This document shows, piece by piece, positions 1 to 10,552 of a stretch of 64,000 bases of DNA. The notes under the pieces are model-generated. The model searched no databases and had not been told where the DNA came from. It saw only the letters and a program-made list of their open reading frames with translations. Within the stretch, counting starts at the first letter, position 1. Every line of letters begins with the position of its first letter. The stretch comes from Pseudeuparius sepicola (Eukaryota; Arthropoda; Insecta; Coleoptera; Anthribidae). The translations under genes were made by a program, and so were the position numbers. The DNA is taken from NCBI GenBank assembly GCA_963920635.1, contig OY987302.1, positions 24,961,278 to 25,025,277 on the forward strand, read 5' to 3'.

Positions 1-34
1 CAAATAATGTGGCTAATAGCAAAATCAAGCAGGA

Positions 35-110
35 GTGAACGTATCGCTGGGTAAAAGCGTCCATATAGTAAACCGTAGGTCACGGGTTCGAGTCCCACAC
101 AAAACCGAAG
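35..110 (+). repeat. tRNA-derived SINE-like head
   Basis: A stretch beginning GTATCGCTGGGTAAAAGCG resembles a pol III A box region. It is followed about 30 bases later by GGGTTCGAGTCCC, a clear tRNA T-arm (B box), and then a T run that could terminate pol III. The acceptor and anticodon stems do not pair convincingly, so this is a tRNA-derived repeat head or tRNA pseudogene, not a working tRNA. Confidence 0.4.
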
Positions 111-283
111 TTTTTTATTATCGCTGCATTCTACTTCTTATATTATTACTGATTTTAATTTTTAGTAATTGAGCAATGGTTATTTTCAATATTATTACTC
201 ACAGTCTACTTCATAGCGTTTAATTAAAATTACCTATACCTTTTTTATAATAGGAACTTGTCGAAAGCAGGAAAAATATAATA

Positions 284-389
284 CATTGCACGATGCGTAA
301 GTCCACTTTTTTGGCCTCGGAGGTTTTTAAGGACCCCTTGGCCAAACAAGCTCCGTGGCCAAAAAAGTGGACTTACGCATCTTGCAATG
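284..389. repeat. Short hairpin MITE
   Basis: CATTGCA at 284 pairs with TGCAATG ending at 389. Inside, GATGCGTAAGTCCACTTTT is mirrored by its reverse complement, leaving a small loop near 325-355. The 106-bp unit folds into one long hairpin, typical of a small inverted-repeat element. No target duplication is obvious. Confidence 0.6.
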
Positions 390-739
390 CAAATAACTTT
401 TATAGGATTGTACACCCTTATTAACATTATTTGTAATTTATTTTATTTTGCTTGATTTCAGAGATTGCACTAATATAAATGATGAGTAGGTACGCGTTGA
501 AACTGTGAGAGTCACGATGACAACCTCAATTTCGACAATAACATGACATGCTAAGTTGGTACCGTATTTTCCGTACTGTTGAATCACGGTACTGCTCATT
601 GTTAATGAGTTTTATCTGTGTTATTAACTAATAATTGACCTACACTCACTGGGAAAAACAATAATAGTTGCCACCCCTCCCCCGTACCCTACCCGGCACA
701 GACAGAGGGGAGGCTTGGAAGAGACATTCCAATAAAAAT
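390..739. other. No feature seen
   Basis: AT-rich sequence with no credible ORF, no repeat partner in the window and no RNA gene that I can recognise. Confidence 0.5.
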
Positions 740-1200
740 AAAAAAATAAATTACAAAAAAATTAAAACCGATTTCAAAAATTTGCCCGTATGCACACTCC
801 ACTAAAAATTTAAAAAAGAAATCACATAAAATAACACCGACTTCACAAATTTGCCCGTATGCACATCTCAACTAAAATATTAGAAATATTTTTCTCTCTC
901 TAAATTGAGTTATCTTTGGATTCGGTGACAGTCAAGGCAAGGAATTTAAATCAATTTAGATATGAACACATCATATCCTACATACATCATAACTTACTGT
1001 CACCGACTCCAAAGATTACTCAATTTAGAAAAAGAAAAACATTTCTAAAATTTTAGTTGAAATGTGCATACGGACAAATTTGTGAAGTCGGTGTTATTTT
1101 TTGTTATTTTTCTTTTATTTTTTAGTGGAGTGTGCATACGGGCAAATTTTTGAATTCGTTTTAATTTTTTTGTTAAAAATTTTTTATTTCTTATTTTTTT
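740..1200. repeat. Foldback repeat, arms about 190 bp
   Basis: The left arm (about 740-932) contains TTTGCCCGTATGCACA twice and ends in GGATTCGGTGACAG. The right arm (about 998-1200) carries the reverse complements in mirrored order, starting CTGTCACCGACTCC. About 65 bases separate the arms. It is non-coding and looks like an inverted-repeat MITE with diverged arms. Confidence 0.65.
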
Positions 1201-1224
1201 AGTGAATTATTAAGAATTATGGAA

Positions 1225-1655
1225 GTCGGTCCAATATGAAATTCCATCCCCTATTTGTCCACCCTTAGGATTGAAATATTTCTCTTCAAATTTAATTTCT
1301 TTTCAAATTTAAATGTGACCATCCCTAAGGTAGGTAACCCCTTTCTAATAAAATAAGAATCATCAAAATCGGTCCAATATGAACTTTTATCCCCTATTTA
1401 TCTACCCTTAGGGGTGGAATTTTTTCTTTAAATTTAAGGGGGTACCTTAGGTGTGGTCCCAACCTATGGTACCGCTTTTCCAATAACGAAAGAATCATCG
1501 AAATCGGTCCAATATGAAATTTCATCCCCTATTTTCCACCCTTAGGGTGGAATTTTTTCTTCAAATTTAAATGGGACCATTCTGTAGGTATACCCTTTCA
1601 AATAAAAAAAGAATTGTCCAAATCGGTTTATAAATGACGGAGTTCCGAGGTAACA
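1225..1655. repeat. Tandem repeat, ~125-bp unit, about 3 copies
   Basis: The phrase ATCGGTCCAATATGAA followed by TCATCCCCTATTT, CACCCTTAGGG, GGAATTTTTTCTTCAAATTT and a GGGACCAT-like block recurs three times, starting near 1227, 1368 and 1503, with a partial fourth copy at 1620. Copies are imperfect and differ by indels. It is minisatellite-like and non-coding. Confidence 0.7.
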
Positions 1656-2515
1656 AACATAAAAAAGATAAATAAAAAAAGACAACCGTAACCTCCTCCT
1701 TTATTGAAGTCGGGTAAAAATATGTTTCAGGTAAATTTAAAATTGAAAATGGTAGGTAGGCGGTGGTATAATTTTTTTAATGTCATTGAATGTAACGTAT
1801 CCCAAAATTCAAGTTTTTGGATTCAATATATTTTTAGAAAAATTCAAAACCAAATGTTATGTCCCTCTAAGGCTAGAATAACTTTGCAGAGTAAGCTTAA
1901 ATTAAAAAAATACATGAATAAACCCGTTAAAACCACTTGTAGGACACTTTCTCCAAATGTTTGCACATCATTACGGAACACACCCTGTATATTATTTTGA
2001 GAACTTTTTAAACGTAGATTAATGAATAACTTTCGTAAGACATTTTAACCAAAGCAGCTTGACCTAGTGAAAATTTATTATCCTTAAAGTCTCGGAGTTA
2101 GGTAGTTAAAAAAAGAATTAAGTACCTACCTACCTAATAAATTTATTTTCAAGAATTGATAAACAACAGTTATTATTATTATGCACACGTATATTATGCA
2201 CACACTCTGTCGGTCGCAGCGCGTAACCGTAAATTAGGCAAAACAACCTACTAAACATATTTTGCACAATAATTACAGTGTGCACCGCCAAGCCAGAAAG
2301 AACAATTTCAAATCTGAAAATTTTAAAAATTTATATTAGAAACAATATTAGCGAAAACCGACTGAATGGGTTAACACTCCTTTATGTGTAGGTACCTACC
2401 CTGAAATACCCATATCTCCGGAGGAGATATTTGACGAGCTCAAGACCAAAAAAAGAATACTCGATTTTGTGATATAGATTTTACTGGTTCGAAGAAGAAT
2501 TATTTTTAAACGTTA
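1656..2515. other. No gene seen
   Basis: AT-rich spacer with short T and A runs. A 98-codon open frame at 1704-2000 has low-complexity composition and no recognisable motif, so I treat it as chance. No repeat partners were found. Confidence 0.4.
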
Positions 2516-2517
2516 TA

Positions 2518-3487
2518 CAGGGTGTCCAGTAATAACTTAAAAAATTAAAAAGAAAAATGGAAAATATGACGTTCATATGAACATAGGTCCGCTGATGTTT
2601 GGTTTTCGAGATGCAGGGTGTTGAAATTGAAATTTTATTTTTGATTTTTTTAAGTGACTTTTGAGACGACAAAATTTTCACTAGTAATCGCCCTAGTGCT
2701 TGAATTATTGCCGGAAATTTTCCAAGGATACGAATTTTTTGAAAATTGTCACGAGTCGCGTAGCGACGAGGGATAATTTTATTAAAAAATTCGTGTCCTC
2801 GAAAAATTTCCGGATATTAATTCAAGGACGTGGGGGATTCGGTAAGAAAATTCCATATCGACACGTAAATTAAACGAGATTATTATCAAAATTTTTGTTG
2901 AGTATATGTTACAGTGTCACATTTTATAATGACATCTCTCAAAAAATTTCCGCTGTAATCACCTCCTGCTGCCCTAGAGCAAGTGAGAATATTTCCGGAA
3001 ATTTTTCGAGTTGCCATGACAACGAAGCTAAAAACGAGCCTCTGATTGGTCAAAAAAGGTAAGTATTGAATTTTCATGCAAAAAAAAGCAACAAGTCAAT
3101 TAAACTGCCAAAAAACAAATGTGCTTTGGCGTTATTCACCAGGTATACCTTTTTTGCTTAGAAAACGTGTGGATGTCGTAAAAGTTTACTGTCAAAAAAG
3201 TTAGGGCAAATTAAATTAAATAATGATAGCGTACGCAGCGCCCTCTACGGATTGCACCAAAAATAATACCAAATTATGACTTCTCTTCCAAAAAAAAACC
3301 CGGCTACCAAATTTTGCAAGAAAATTTTGTCGTCTCAAAAAGTTACTTAAAAAAATCGAAAATAAAATTTCAATTTCAACACCCTGCATCTCGAAAACCA
3401 AATATTTGCGGACCCATGTTCATATGAACTTTTCGTCATTTTTCTTTTTAATTTTTCAAGTTGGTGCATTTATTTCCGGACACCCTG
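2518..3487. mobile_element. Mariner-type foldback MITE, TA target duplication
   Basis: The element starts CAGGGTGTCCAGTAATAAC and ends GGACACCCTG. TA dinucleotides flank both ends (2516-2517 and 3488-3489). The inverted arms are at least 160 bp and share, in mirrored order, the ATATGAAC block, the GATGCAGGGTGTTGAAATTG block and the GACGACAAAATTTTC block. It encodes no transposase and would need one in trans. TA duplication with CAGGGTG ends is typical of the Tc1/mariner superfamily. Confidence 0.8.
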
Positions 3488-3570
3488 TATTTATTTATTT
3501 TAGAAAATATGTTTTTGTTCTGTTTTTATTCATTAAAATTATCAACAGAGTTTTGTTATTTATAACTGAT

Positions 3571-3612
3571 TGCCCCCCCCCCCCAGACGTTAATCCTGGA
3601 TACGCCACTGGT
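3571..3612. repeat. hAT terminal fragment
   Basis: A C-rich run followed by GGATACGCCACTG resembles the end of hAT elements whose terminal repeat begins CAGTGGCGTA. A fuller pair of this terminus occurs near 30205-30295. Only one end is present here, so it is a remnant. Confidence 0.45.
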
Positions 3613-3775
3613 TAATAGTGAATAAAAACGTGGATATTTCGAAGAAGTACTTTACCGACATTTCTAAAGGTGTCGACTGGCGTACAATGAGTAAGAATAT
3701 AGACGCAATAAGAAATCAACTACAAGAAATATAGGTAGGTATGGAGGTCACCTTTATACCCATCCCTGTTATACT

Positions 3776-4165
3776 TGTCATTTTGTTTGTTACGGCACCC
3801 ATACAGGTTTTTTCGATACACCTACGGGATGTAGGTTTCCCACAAATATCTTTGAGATTCAGATTAAAAAAAAACAGAATTTCGTTACAATTTTTTGTGA
3901 CGCCACTGTCGTTTACCACGGCATCCCTACAGATTTTTTTAATATTCGTACGTGTCCCCACAAAATATATTTCAAATTGAGATTGATTTACTCAAAAAAG
4001 TTTTCTTTAGGGTTTTTGCGACGCCACTGTTGATTGTCGCAGCAACCCAGTTTTTTCTATATTACTACATCCCCATGCGTCTTACAAAAATACCCTTGAG
4101 ATTAAGATCGATTTACACAAAAATAAGATTTTTGACATTTTTTTGTCATTTTGTTGCATTTAAAT
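3776..4165. repeat. Satellite-like tandem array, ~130-bp unit (block 1)
   Basis: Units contain GACGCCACTGTCGTTT, a C-rich CACCCATACAGG-like block, TTTTTCTATATTACTACATCCCC, a GCGTC block, AAATATCTTTGAGATT and GATTTACACAAAAATAAG. About three degenerate units lie here, and a second, longer block of the same family is at 6827-7400. Open frames through the array come from the unit length and are not genes. Confidence 0.7.
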
Positions 4166-4401
4166 AACGGAATGGACTCAAAAAGTATTTTTTAGTTGAT
4201 AGAGGTATAAAACATGGGGGATTCTTCGGAATACGTGGAATCCTGCATATTACAACAAAATAAAAAAAAATATATTTAAAAATAAGCTTTCTATAAATGC
4301 TTGAAAATCAAACTAAAATAAATGAAACCAAAGCAAACCCATAATTTTGTTACATTATACAACTGTAGGTATTTGATACAAAAGCTTGTCTCGAAAATAT
4401 A

Positions 4402-5010
4402 CAGGGTGAGTCATTAATAAAGGCACATTGTACAACCGTATATATCTTGGGCCAAAATACTACCATCGAGGCCAATATGCCTAATCAAGCTGCTGAACTG
4501 AAATTTGGCACTGCTATGTTTTTGGGGATGGAGAATAAGCTGAGAATGTAAATTTCTACGTATCTCACAGAGGGCGCTGTTTTTGGATCGTGCTTTAACT
4601 CGTAACTTTTTTGAGGTTATCTTTTTGGTCCTGCAGGTCCATCATTTCAGTGCACCTTTTCATTCTGCAACAAAGAGGTACCTACTCTTGTTTCATAATG
4701 ATCAAATCAACCGTTTGCGTTGAAATTGCCAAAACGTACCCCAAGATACCTGTTGACTTTAATAATCAAAAAAAAAATTTTCACCTACTGCTTTCAAATA
4801 TTGCACCATTTAAAGCGAGAAAAAACCCATATGAACAATGTCCCAAAAAATGTTCACTTTCAAAATGGAACGGATTGAAACTCGACAAAATGTGGACACC
4901 CTATTTCAAGAAAACGAATGTGTTTCTACTAATGTTCATTTGGCATTTTTTTCTTCATTTTTTCGAGTTTAGTTTTAGCTCGTCTTGTGCAACAAGGATT
5001 TCATGAACTC
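4402..5010. repeat. Single arm of a CAGGGTGAGTCA foldback family
   Basis: It starts with TA then CAGGGTGAGTCATTAATAAAGG. From about 4600 it shares a long stretch (AACTTTTTTGAGGTTATC, GGTCCATCATTTCAGTG, GATCAAATCAACCGTTTGCGT) with both arms of the complete element at 14505-15592. The opposite arm is missing, so this is a half element. The 131-codon open frame across it is a by-product of the repeat. Confidence 0.6.
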
Positions 5011-5837
5011 CTGGACGTGAAATTGGGTTCCCAAAACTGCTTGTTGATTTGGTTGATTGATAGTTTTTCGACTTATATCCACTTTTGTGGGATTAAACTG
5101 CTGTGTTAAACTGGATCTTGGAACCTACTAAAAACAAACCCCATACCACCCTGGGAGTAATCATATGGCTGGTAAGCCGAATTTGTACTTGGTAAATAGT
5201 TCATTTTCCTGATTATGGTTTTTATTTTAGAACAGATATGTTCAGAAAGTTCCGACTTTAGCTCAAGGTTATTTCGAAGGAACCAAAAAAACCTTCTTTC
5301 CGAGGTAGGTTGGAATTTGTTTTTTTTTTGTTTCAAGTAAATTTAGTCCAAAGTCGCTTATCTGGTTAATCTTTTTAGTTGCAGGGACTGATTTTGGTAA
5401 TTTGTTTATAAGTTTTTTTACGCAAGCACAAGTTTCAAAGGTTTTGAGTTTTAAGTTTTCAACTTAACTAGCTTGACTTTGAGAGTTCACTAACAGTGAA
5501 GACTTGGTGGTGCCTTCTACATTGTCCTAGACGTTCTGAACCTTGGAGTGCAGAATGCAGCCCGCTGCAGGGGGATCTTCGCCCAAGGACATAGATATTT
5601 TGAAAGCCCATTGACAGCTAAGTCTTGCATGCTTATTTTTTTATATCGTGCCTAACTAGTAAAACTAAGCTAGCTACGTCTACAATTGAGAACGTACACT
5701 GTTGTAGCTTACGTTTTTCGGATGTTGTTTGTACTATTGCGAAAGTTATGTTCATTCTAATTACGGACATTGTGATAAACTATTGCGAACGTCGTGACTA
5801 TATTTATTTTATACTTTATGTGAACCGTACGTGTTAG
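5011..5837. other. No gene seen
   Basis: Unique-looking AT-rich sequence. No splice-bounded exon, RNA gene or repeat partner was recognised. Confidence 0.4.
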
Positions 5838-6697
5838 ACCGGGAGATAGTGACAGATTTTTGGACGTGATTTTACTCAGTATGCCTTGCAAAGGGCATTA
5901 TGTGGCACATATTCTCACAATAATAAGGTATGAATCAGAGAGTCATCCTGGGTTCTTCATGTGAAAAACTGAGTTTTCAATTATTTGAAAAATATGCGTT
6001 ATGATATGATTTTATACAGGCTGCCATGTGTTTTATAATGAAGTTCAAAATAGAAAATTCCTCGGAAAACCATAGGCATACCGTTAGGGTGGGTTCAGAG
6101 GGCTATTATTGCCACGTGGTCTGGTATTTTAATAATTAATTTTTCCACGTTTCTGAACAGGCTGCCAATGAGAAGTATGCATGTTCTTATTATGAAAATG
6201 CTGAAAAAAAGATGGCATACCTTTCGCGCATGTCCAAGTACTGTTTAAATTGAATGTTATTTAATCATTTAAACGAGTTATTCGATGTAAAGTGTACTTG
6301 GACATGCGCAAACGGTATGCCATCATTCCTTCAGCAGTTTCATAACAAGAACTTGCATACTTCTCATTGGCAGCCTGTTCGGAAACGTGGAAAAATTAAT
6401 TATTAAAATACAAAATCACGTGGCAATAATAGCCCTTTGGACCCACCCTAACGGTATGCCTATGGTTTTCCGAGGAAGTTTCTATTTTGAACTTCATTAT
6501 AAAACACATGGCAGCCTGTACAAAATCATATCAAAACGCATATTTTTCGAATAATTGAAAACTCAGTTTTTCACATGAAGAACCCAGGATGACTCTCTGA
6601 TTCATACCTTATTATTGTGAGAATATGTGCCACATAATGCCCTTTGCAAGGCATACTGAGTAAAATCACGTCCAAAAATCTGTCACTATATCCCGGT
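5838..6697. mobile_element. Near-perfect 860-bp foldback element
   Basis: ACCGGGAGATAGTGACAG at 5838 is mirrored by CTGTCACTATATCCCGGT ending at 6697. The arms match almost continuously toward a centre near 6268, with only scattered substitutions (for example CACGTGGTCTGG against CAAAATCACGTGG). The transcript would be one very long hairpin. There is no coding potential and I could not identify a target duplication. It lies between two blocks of the ~130-bp satellite. Confidence 0.8.
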
Positions 6698-6826
6698 CCA
6701 TGTACACGCCCGGGGTTTAAACCTACCAAGAAGGTCCCAAATAATTTTGTTTTACTAAGAATATCAATATTAATAGTGAACATGTGTGTCATAGCTTAAA
6801 AGTTATACCTTTATAATTTATTTTAC

Positions 6827-7400
6827 TACTACATCCCCTATGCGTCTCCCAAAAATATCTTTGATACTGAGAGTGATTTACACAAAAGTAAGATTTTTGG
6901 AATTTCTTTGCAACGCCACGGTTGTTTGTTACAGCACCCCAACAGGTCTTTTTCCATATTACAACATCCCCTATGTGTCTTCCAAAAATATTTTTGAGAT
7001 TAAGAATGGTTTACACAAAAATAGGTTTTTTGGGATTTTTTGCGATGCCAATGTCGTTTGTCGCGGCATCTCCTACAGGGTTTTTCTATATTACTACATT
7101 CCCTATGCGTCGCGTCGTCCAAAAATATCTTTGAGATTAACATTGATTTACACGAAAATAAGATTTTTGAGGTTTTTCTGCGACGCTACTGTCGTTTGTC
7201 AAGATTGTTTCTTGGATTTTTTTTCGACGCCACTGTCGTTACCCACGGCACCCCTACATGTTTTTTCTATACCTACTCCTACATAACCTATGTGTCCTCC
7301 AAAAATATATTTGAGACTGACATTGATTTACACAAAAAAATCAGTATACTCTATACTCATACATCCCTTACGCGTCCCTCAAAAATATCTGATTGAGATT
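6827..7400. repeat. Satellite-like tandem array, ~130-bp unit (block 2)
   Basis: Four to five units of the family seen at 3776-4165, with the same order of GCGTC, AAAATATCTTTGAGATT, GATTTACACAAAAATAAG, GACGCCACTGTCGTT and TTTTTCTATATTACTACA blocks. Overlapping frames of 70-148 codons here read through the array in all three frames and repeat the same peptide, as expected of a satellite. Confidence 0.75.
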
Positions 7401-7413
7401 GATCTACACGTAT

Positions 7414-8206
7414 TTATAAAGACTGCTCACGGATGTCAGGTCTGACACTTTTTAGGCTCACCATGCGCTTTCCAGAGACAAAATACAATGCAAAATACAT
7501 TGTTAGCCAACAGCGCCCTCTGTTTTCCAGGCATTGAGGCAGTTTCGATATTTATAGAAAAAATACTAACACAGGCATAATAATTAACAGTTCATCTAAC
7601 CATCCCTTTCCACACAAAATATCATCTTTTAATAGTTACTTGGATAGACTCCTCAAAGTGCCTTTATTAGAAGGATCCTTCAACAAAGAATTAAAACAGA
7701 TTGCTGCTAGAAACAATTACAACCCGACACTCATAGATAAACTTTTGCTTAAAAAACAACATAAAATCGACTTAAACAATTCTTATATCATTAACCCTTC
7801 TTCTATAGACTCAGCTTCAAATTTGAAATTTAGATCATTAACTTTCTTTGGCCCAACTTCTTATAAATTAGCTAATATATTTAAAGTATAATGTTTGCCC
7901 CTCTTTTTCTACTTTTAGATTTACCTTATGACATATAGTTTTGAGTGTACAATTCCATTGGCTGCGTAAGTCATTTGTTTGTAATTTGTTTACTTGTTTA
8001 ACTTATTTACATTTCTGTGTTGTAGTCTTGGCCTGAAATTGTGATTAATTTTTAAAAATCACGAAACCGGTCGCCTATTTAAAAAAATAAATTGAGCTGT
8101 GAGAATATCAAGACCTTAATTTTTATTTACCAAAAAATGGACTCACACGGAGTAACAGAAATATTGAAGCTATAGCCGTGAGAAGTCTTATAAACACGTC
8201 AGTCAA
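7414..8206. mobile_element. CTGCTCACGG MITE split by a Penelope-like insertion
   Basis: Bases 7414-7545 match the intact MITE at 36457-36637 (CTGCTCACGG, CATGCGCTTTCC, AAAATACAATGC, CAGCGCC, CTGTTTTCCAGG). Bases about 8166-8206 match its other end (GAAGCTATAGCCGTGAGAAG, CGTCAGTCAACG). The intervening ~600 bp are the Penelope-like fragment. Comparison with the intact copy shows that this copy was interrupted. The exact junctions are blurred by mutation. Confidence 0.6.
7577..8160 (+). pseudogene. Penelope-like element fragment (RT-endonuclease linker and 3' end)
   Basis: An open frame from about 7577 to 7891 contains SNHPFPHKISSFNSYLDRLL, then a KQIAARNNYNP-like segment ending IDKLLLKKQ, then a FRSLTFFGPTSYKLANI-like segment. 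This order (HPF..HK..FNS..DRLL, ..LIDKLL.KK.., ..LTFFG..S.K) is typical of the region between the reverse transcriptase and the GIY-YIG endonuclease in Penelope-like elements. The frame then stops and no endonuclease follows. GAAACCGGTCG at 8063-8073 followed by an AT-rich tail resembles the 3' ends of such elements. Both ends are truncated and the copy is dead. It seems to have inserted into a MITE copy (7414-8206). Confidence 0.65.
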
Positions 8207-8239
8207 CGGTAATACTCACTTCCAGTAAAACCGGAAGAT

Positions 8240-8475
8240 TGACCATTTTTTTCTACTCCCTGTATAGTCATTACTAACATTTCGTGATAAAAGTCTTGTT
8301 TCTTAATAACTTTTTCACAATCCCCATATAAAAAACCTGAAACTTGTGAGACTGCAAATCTCTGTGCTAAATATAAGCGAGACGTATTTAAGCGTAACTT
8401 ATTTAATGTTAATAACAGCTGAACAATTTTCTGTATTTTTTCTATCTTCCATCCTAAATAATAGTTAATCTCTAC
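8240..8475 (-). pseudogene. DDE-type transposase fragment with helix-turn-helix
   Basis: On the minus strand a 94-codon frame includes LLLTLNKLRLNTSRLYLAQR followed by FAVSQVSGF. The pattern LMKLRLNL...LA.RF.VS.STVSRIF is the helix-turn-helix found in DDE_4/Harbinger-like transposases of arthropods. Here the conserved STVSR turn is mutated and no catalytic domain follows. The plus-strand left end runs into an ACTCCCTGTATAG tract, a worn MITE end. Family assignment comes from the motif alone. Confidence 0.4.
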
Positions 8476-8499
8476 ATCCTTAATCAAATTAAATAGTGC

Positions 8500-8975
8500 C
8501 TAAAAATGCATGCCAGTCATATATAAGAATATAAATGCCATGAATGTGCCAAAGAAGCGAATTTTAAGCGCCGCTCTCGAGATGGGTGTGCAATTCAATT
8601 TTCTGTTTGCATGAAAAAGCGATGTCTCTCAACGATTATTATTATTAACAAAAATGCAGATTGTATTTTATATAATTTTCGTCGATAATTAAAAAAAAGG
8701 AAAAAGCATTGTGTGGGATTTGAAATAAATGAAGTTTTCTAGGTACGCGCCTTTACCCACTCGGCACTTCTGTAGATTCTTTCCATGAGGTTGCTCAATG
8801 CTCATATCTAAAATAACCAGAAATTTGTTGCACTTTTCGCATTAATTTTTGACAATGTTCTGCACCACTGAACTGCATGCCAATCGGTAAATCATCATAT
8901 GGTAGTTCAATGGTAGTTCAAAATTATCGTGTACAATATATATTGGCATGCATTTTAAAATCGTTCGGAGACATC
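8500..8975. repeat. Dispersed GCATGCCAAT repeat units
   Basis: Two partial units lie near 8503-8640 (AATGCATGCCAGTC, GTGCCAAAGAAGCGAATTTTAAGCGC, GTGTGCAATTCAATTTTC) and 8868-8975 (CTGCATGCCAATCGGTAAATC, TGGCATGCATTTTAAAATCG). They match parts of the array at 10553-11530 and the inverted copy at 13520-13640. Non-coding. Confidence 0.55.
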
Positions 8976-8984
8976 CGGCGTAAA

Positions 8985-9550
8985 TAGAAGGACGTGTTCA
9001 GCCTGCCTGGCAACAGGGAAGTACTCGATCGCAAAAGTATATTTACGCGGTTTTATCTTTTTGTTCTCAACTATTTAGACACTGCCACAAATAATTTTAT
9101 CGATGTCTTGAACCATTTTAGTCAATAATTTTTTTCGGCAATATTTTTATGTAAACAATTGTAAAACTAAAATTAAATAAAGGTCGTGCCTCAGTGCGGC
9201 TCTGGCGTGCTCTTGTTTAAGCCAGGCGTAAGAGTTGCTCGATTTTAGTATATGGGCTTTACTTTTACTTGTTCGGCGCGGCGCGCCAAATTCGACTCCC
9301 TCCCCGACGCGTACCAAATCGGAAAATGGCTCAAACGGCGGAACTGCTTTTCTGCTTCTGGCGCGATTCAATAGCGATGTGGCACTTATTTTTTGCGGCC
9401 TCATGCGAAATTTGGACTTTAAATATCGAAAACTGCGCCCGATATCCGTGACCAAACAAAAGCGTTACATATACTACATTTTTTGAGACGCGAGGCCGAC
9501 TATAAACACCTAGGAGGTCCGGCAGGACCGGACTAGGCGTTTATAACAAG
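8985..9550 (+). repeat. GC-rich dispersed repeat family A, copy 1
   Basis: It starts near CGTGTTCAGCCTGCCTGGCAAC and continues with TCGATCGCAAAAGTATATTTACG, CTCGATTTTAGTATA, TTCGGCGCGGCGCGCCAAAT, ACGCGTACCAAATCGGAAAATG and CACCTAGGAGGTCCGGCAGG. It aligns almost end to end with copy 3 (26470-27075). GC content is well above the surroundings. Open frames on both strands recur in each copy with frame changes, so they are not conserved genes. It may be an LTR or SINE-like unit of unknown class. Confidence 0.65.
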
Positions 9551-9670
9551 GACAAGTTGTGGAGTATTCTATTTGCAAGCACACAAACTGCAGATCGTAC
9601 AAATGTATTTATGATGGAGAGGCCACGATGGATATCACTGTTTTTTAGAGGACCACTTGTTTTACATCAC

Positions 9671-9728
9671 CTTATGGTCTTAAGGGATCCGAAAAAACTC
9701 TTATGGTCTTAAGGGATCCGAAAAAACG
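9671..9728. repeat. 29-bp tandem duplication
   Basis: The unit beginning CTTATGGTCTTAAGGGATCC occurs twice head to tail (9671-9699 and 9700-9728) and is identical except at the last base. A recent slippage or unequal-exchange event would explain it. Confidence 0.9.
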
Positions 9729-9949
9729 AAAGCGACGACTACTTTGCTTTGCTACTTAGGAGTCGAGAGATACAGAAGGTTGACGATGACTTAATTTACG
9801 AAGGTATCTGGCAAAACCGTAGTTCTTTGAGCGTTTACAAAAAAATGAGATCCGAAGCCTTGTCGGATGGTAATTGGAATCTATAGTTGGACATGCTGAT
9901 AAGGTCATTAGGTGAACCTATAGAATCAAAATACCTACATTCAATTTCC

Positions 9950-10262
9950 TGCCTGTAGGGTGCTCAGTGCTCCCTGAGACCCTCTCCAGCAACTGTTCGG
10001 ATTGCATTTTTCTTACAGTAAGAAAACTTTACGAGCACTCGAAGAATCACGCCCTTAACACTATACCATAGTTGACTGCGGAATAGATAAGAGCATAATA
10101 CGCACTCAACAATGTATCTTCGCTGGCGAATTTTTTGAATTGGCGTAACTATAAGATTTAGAGAAGATGATATTTTCTTACACAAGTTCATACAGTGTGA
10201 GTAACAATTAAGATTTGGATCCAATAGTCTTGCATCGATAGGATTATCATCATAGTGATGAA
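9950..10262 (-). pseudogene. Jockey-type LINE reverse transcriptase, C-terminal remnant
   Basis: Reading the minus strand from about 10262, the frame gives a LDPNLNCYSHCMNLCKKISS segment, then, after frame changes, TLLSAYYALIYSAVNYGIV and a SSARKVFLL...AIRTVAG segment. The order D..L.W..H...LCKK.SS, ..LLSAYYA...S...YGI.. and ...VF.LQKKAIR...G is typical of the region after the catalytic core in jockey-like non-LTR retrotransposons. The catalytic FADD box is absent and at least two frameshifts are present. It is a dead 5'-truncated copy. Confidence 0.6.
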
Positions 10263-10264
10263 TG

Positions 10265-10550
10265 ATGAGGAAGAAAACGATTATTAATAGATACTCGTTT
10301 CGACCATCCGACAAAAACCAAGTAAAACCTTCTTAAATCCAAAAAGAGAAGGACCTTATAAAATAACTGAATTTGAATTTTGATTTGTTAAAATTCATTT
10401 TTATTATAATTAAGCCCCCCAAAAAGAACGGCTTCCGTGCGCTCCGCCGACGCGACGTTTCTGTTGCAATCTCACATGAGGACGGACGGGTGGACAGACT
10501 CTCGGGCGGTCTGCAGTCGATCCGACCAGCGGTACCTGACCAGTCAGATG
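10265..10550. other. Spacer with a GC-rich island
   Basis: Bases 10430-10545 are GC-rich (GCGCTCCGCCGACGCGACG and CTCGGGCGGTCTGCAG) within AT-rich DNA. No gene is evident. The frames on both strands are short and unsupported. Confidence 0.35.
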
Positions 10551-10552
10551 AA

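Noticed and set aside
4611..5006. 131-codon frame
   Set aside because: It lies in a MITE arm whose counterparts at 14820 and 15278 keep only part of the frame.
6840..7396. Overlapping frames of 70-148 codons
   Set aside because: They repeat one peptide in three frames because they read through the ~130-bp satellite.
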